Below are positions 5,621 through 7,678 of a stretch of DNA of 7,678 nt, one piece after another. Source of the DNA: Treponema sp. (GTDB taxonomy: Bacteria > Spirochaetota > Spirochaetia > Treponematales > Treponemataceae); the NCBI GenBank assembly GCA_024691265.1, contig JAILNT010000041.1, forward strand, positions 1 to 7,678, read 5' to 3'. A program made the translations under genes and the position numbers. Numbering within the stretch: the stretch's first letter is position 1; each line of letters starts with the position of its first letter. The notes below the pieces were generated by a model. The model was given only the letters and a program-made list of their open reading frames with translations, had not been told where the DNA came from and did no database searches.

Positions 5621-7027
5621 ATGGATAATACAGGATATACTCCGGAAGAGCCTATCGCAGCTATTGCAACAGCTTTAGCTCCTGCTGCTCTTGGAATCAT
5701 AAGAACGTCAGGAAAAAACTGTATAGAGCTTGTTTCAAAAGTATTTTCACGAGCAAAGGCTTTAACAGAGGCATCAGGAAATACTATTGTTTATGGTTGG
5801 ATTGTAAATCCTAAAGATAATCAGAAAATAGATGAAGTTCTTGTAAGTGTTTTTAAATCTCCTAAAAGTTCTACAGGTGAAGACATGGCTGAAATAACTT
5901 GTCATGGAGGACCTTCTGTTGTTTCTTCTATCTATAATCTTCTTTTGGAAAATGGATTTAGAACAGCAGAAAGAGGAGAGTTTACTTTCAGGGCTTATAT
6001 AAATGGAAAAACTGACCTTACAAAAGCAGAGGCTGTCAAAGAAATTATAGATAGCCGTACATCTTCTAGTATAAAACGTGCTGCCGGTCGTCTTTCAGGA
6101 AGCCTTTTCAAAGAAATTGCAGATGTCAAAAAACTTGTAGTAGATACTTTAGCTGCTATAGAAGTTGAAATAGAATATCCAGAAGATGAAGAAACAATAG
6201 CAGATGCTTTTGATGTAAAAGGATTAAAAGAAGCTTCTAGCCGTCTTTCTGAGCTTTTATCTACATGGAAAGTTGAAAAACTTTATCAAGACGGTGTAAG
6301 GGTTGTTCTTTGTGGAAAGACAAATGCAGGAAAATCTAGTCTTTTTAATGCATTATTAAAAGAGGATAGGGCTATAGTATCAGATATAGAAGGAACTACA
6401 AGGGACTGGATAGAAAGTTGGGTAAGTTTCGATGGAATACCAGCTCGCCTTTTTGATACAGCAGGACTTAGAGAAACAGAAGATATAGTTGAAAAACGTG
6501 GAGTAGAGCGTACTTTAGATTTAACAAAAGAAGCTGATTTGATATTGTACCTTGTGGATAGTTCAAAAGGCTTTGATGAAGATGATAAAGCTTTCTTTGA
6601 AAATTATGCTTCAATATCAGGGGAAAAAATACCTCTTGTGCTTGCATGGAATAAAAGTGATAAAAATAAAAATCCAAAAGCTATAGATGCTTCTTTACAA
6701 TCGTCTATAGGTGCAGAAGTTCACATAAGTGCAAAAGAAGGCGAAGGTATAGGAGCTTTAAGCCAGGCTGTAAAAAAGCTTTTACTTGCCCTTACAGGTT
6801 CTGATAGAGCTGGAAAAGGTCTTGGTAGCGAAAGACAGAAGAATGCAGTAAAAGAAGCCTTAGATAGAATTAATCATGCAATTGAAGTTGCTGATGAAGG
6901 ATATGCTTTAGATGCTGTTGTACAAGATTTGGAAGATTCTTTGGATAGCCTTGGAGAAGTAACTGGAGAAGTAACGCCTGAAGATGTTCTTGATTCCATT
7001 TTCTCTCATTTTTGCGTTGGTAAATAA
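5621..7027 (+). CDS. mnmE: tRNA uridine-5-carboxymethylaminomethyl synthesis GTPase MnmE
   Basis: A 468-residue cytoplasmic GTPase that, with MnmG, modifies the wobble uridine (U34) of certain tRNAs to the cmnm5 form. It is close to the family length of about 450-470. Residues 8-125 are the tetrahydrofolate-binding TrmE N-domain (IAAIATALAPAALGIIRTSG). The central helical region follows, with FTFRAYINGKTDLTKAEAV at 121-139. The G domain has GKTNAGKS (232-239), GTTRD (258-262), DTAGLRET (279-286), NKSD (344-347) and SAKEG (370-374), all intact. The protein ends in the diagnostic FCVGK with Cys465, needed in E. coli for modification activity. One small oddity is QDLED near 435-439, where the family usually has an LR pair before LGEVTGE. 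It is the last gene before a strong terminator and follows the hydrolase gene by 43 bp. MnmG is not in this window. Confidence 0.97.
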   Translation: MDNTGYTPEEPIAAIATALAPAALGIIRTSGKNCIELVSKVFSRAKALTEASGNTIVYGWIVNPKDNQKIDEVLVSVFKSPKSSTGEDMAEITCHGGPSVVSSIYNLLLENGFRTAERGEFTFRAYINGKTDLTKAEAVKEIIDSRTSSSIKRAAGRLSGSLFKEIADVKKLVVDTLAAIEVEIEYPEDEETIADAFDVKGLKEASSRLSELLSTWKVEKLYQDGVRVVLCGKTNAGKSSLFNALLKEDRAIVSDIEGTTRDWIESWVSFDGIPARLFDTAGLRETEDIVEKRGVERTLDLTKEADLILYLVDSSKGFDEDDKAFFENYASISGEKIPLVLAWNKSDKNKNPKAIDASLQSSIGAEVHISAKEGEGIGALSQAVKKLLLALTGSDRAGKGLGSERQKNAVKEALDRINHAIEVADEGYALDAVVQDLEDSLDSLGEVTGEVTPEDVLDSIFSHFCVGK

Positions 7028-7039
7028 TTAAAAGCTAAG

Positions 7040-7092
7040 AAAGCCGGGAAGCCTGTTAAATAAAATTAAAATGCAGTTTTCCCGGCTTTTTT
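7040..7092 (+). terminator. Intrinsic terminator after mnmE
   Basis: An 11-bp stem (AAAGCCGGGAA at 7040-7050 with its complement at 7079-7089) with a 28-base AT-rich loop runs into an uninterrupted T-run at 7087-7092. It starts 12 bases after the mnmE stop and overlaps nothing coding. On the minus strand the same stem could slow transcription arriving from the convergent gene, but that side lacks a good T-run. Confidence 0.9.
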
Positions 7093-7093
7093 A

Positions 7094-7678
7094 TTAGCGA
7101 TAGCTTAATATTTTATTTTTTATAGCTTCTGCAAAAGCATCAATATCACTTTGCTTTGTAAAAGCATCTGTTCCTAAATCTGGGACAGGTTTATTTGAAC
7201 TTGCAATCCAGTATCTTACATAATTTGCCTGACTATCAGCCGTAGGACAAGAAGCAAGGGTAGGAGCAAGTCCTGTTGCAAATGCGAAATTAGCTATATT
7301 CCCTATGATTTTATCCATCATGTTAACAGTATTTTCTGAATCATTCATAGGAATTGCAAGGGTTATTGAAGCACAGAAACTTCTTTGTGAAGCTCCTTCT
7401 ATTGACGGATAAAATATTGAAGCATAGCGATTTATAGTGCTTTCTGGTATTGTTCTATGCATACTTAATGTTGTAAAAACAATAGGAGCATCTTTTGCTT
7501 TCATGAAAGCCTGTACATCTTCTTTTATAAAAGAAGAAAATTGAGGGTGTATAAGACCTTCTTTTTTCCATTCTGAGATAGAAAGAATAGTAGCCTGCAT
7601 TTTATCTATTGCAGTATTGAAAGATTCCTTATCTCCTTTAGAAGAAAGCAGAATATCAGCAACTTCTTTTTCAATATC
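7094..7678 (-). CDS. Possible extracellular solute-binding protein, C-terminal part only
   Basis: The frame is open from the right edge to a TAA at 7094-7096, giving 194 residues of the C-terminal part; the start lies outside. The ATG at 7600 is internal, because the 26 codons before it are open (DIEKEVADILLSSKGDKESF) and no ribosome binding site stands at the right distance. The sequence resembles the C-terminal lobe of family-1 type sugar-binding proteins of ABC importers. In window order these are a helix and an FMKAKDAPIVFTTLS segment that may match the usual FxxGxxAM region, ITLAIPMNDSENTVNMMDKI matching the Ile-Pro-Ser-Asn and helix pattern, then TGLAPTLASCPTADSQANYV where these proteins carry a G-x-x-P loop. 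If correct, it is a lipoprotein or periplasmic protein that feeds an importer. This is resemblance by eye only; it could be an unrelated treponemal protein. It is convergent with mnmE. Confidence 0.5.
   Translation of the reverse strand, partial: DIEKEVADILLSSKGDKESFNTAIDKMQATILSISEWKKEGLIHPQFSSFIKEDVQAFMKAKDAPIVFTTLSMHRTIPESTINRYASIFYPSIEGASQRSFCASITLAIPMNDSENTVNMMDKIIGNIANFAFATGLAPTLASCPTADSQANYVRYWIASSNKPVPDLGTDAFTKQSDIDAFAEAIKNKILSYR

Noticed and set aside
6468..6677. Minus-strand open frame within mnmE
   Set aside because: It lies antisense to the MnmE G domain, whose motifs are intact.
1..7678. Mobile element, CRISPR array, defence or biosynthetic system
   Set aside because: I found no transposase, integrase, array repeats with spacers, attachment-site repeats, or clustered genes of one pathway. 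The tRNA gene has no integrase or flanking repeat next to it.

Overview
The window is AT-rich chromosomal DNA that fits a treponeme-like spirochaete. This rests on the low GC content, a spirochaete-style lipobox (LSSC) on a secreted protein, and the overall look of the proteins. It is an inference and cannot be proved from 7.7 kb. I see no integrase, transposase, phage gene, CRISPR array or other mark of a mobile or defence island. The region reads as ordinary housekeeping and cell-envelope chromosome with several unusual details.

Layout. Positions 1-1728 are read on the minus strand: a PrsW-family intramembrane protease (940-1728), then an initiator tRNA-fMet gene (773-845) with a near-consensus promoter and a strong terminator, then the 5' part of an unrecognised lipoprotein gene (1-619, running off the left edge). 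A 52-bp divergent gap separates prsW from a plus-strand shikimate-kinase-like gene (1781-2374). That gene converges on slyD (2414-2953, minus), an FKBP-type prolyl isomerase/metallochaperone with a cysteine-only metal tail. A second divergent gap (2954-3102) holds a nested inverted repeat and the promoter of a large exported protein (3103-5577) with an N-terminal propeller-like region and a C-terminal DUF4015-type putative glycoside hydrolase barrel. Then comes mnmE (5621-7027, plus), 43 bp downstream and probably co-transcribed, ending at a strong intrinsic terminator. A minus-strand gene (7094 to beyond 7678) resembling the C-terminal part of an extracellular solute-binding protein runs off the right edge. 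No gene-free stretch exceeds 300 bases.

Together. The genes do not form one pathway. Two serve translation (tRNA-fMet, and MnmE for wobble-uridine modification), one serves protein folding and metal handling (SlyD), and three or four act at or in the envelope (lipoprotein, PrsW, putative hydrolase, binding-protein-like product). The observations most worth checking are the loss of shikimate-contacting arginines in the kinase, apparent leaderless starts for the kinase and the hydrolase, the all-cysteine SlyD tail, the C1:U72 end of the initiator tRNA, and a 20-bp perfect palindrome inside the kinase gene.
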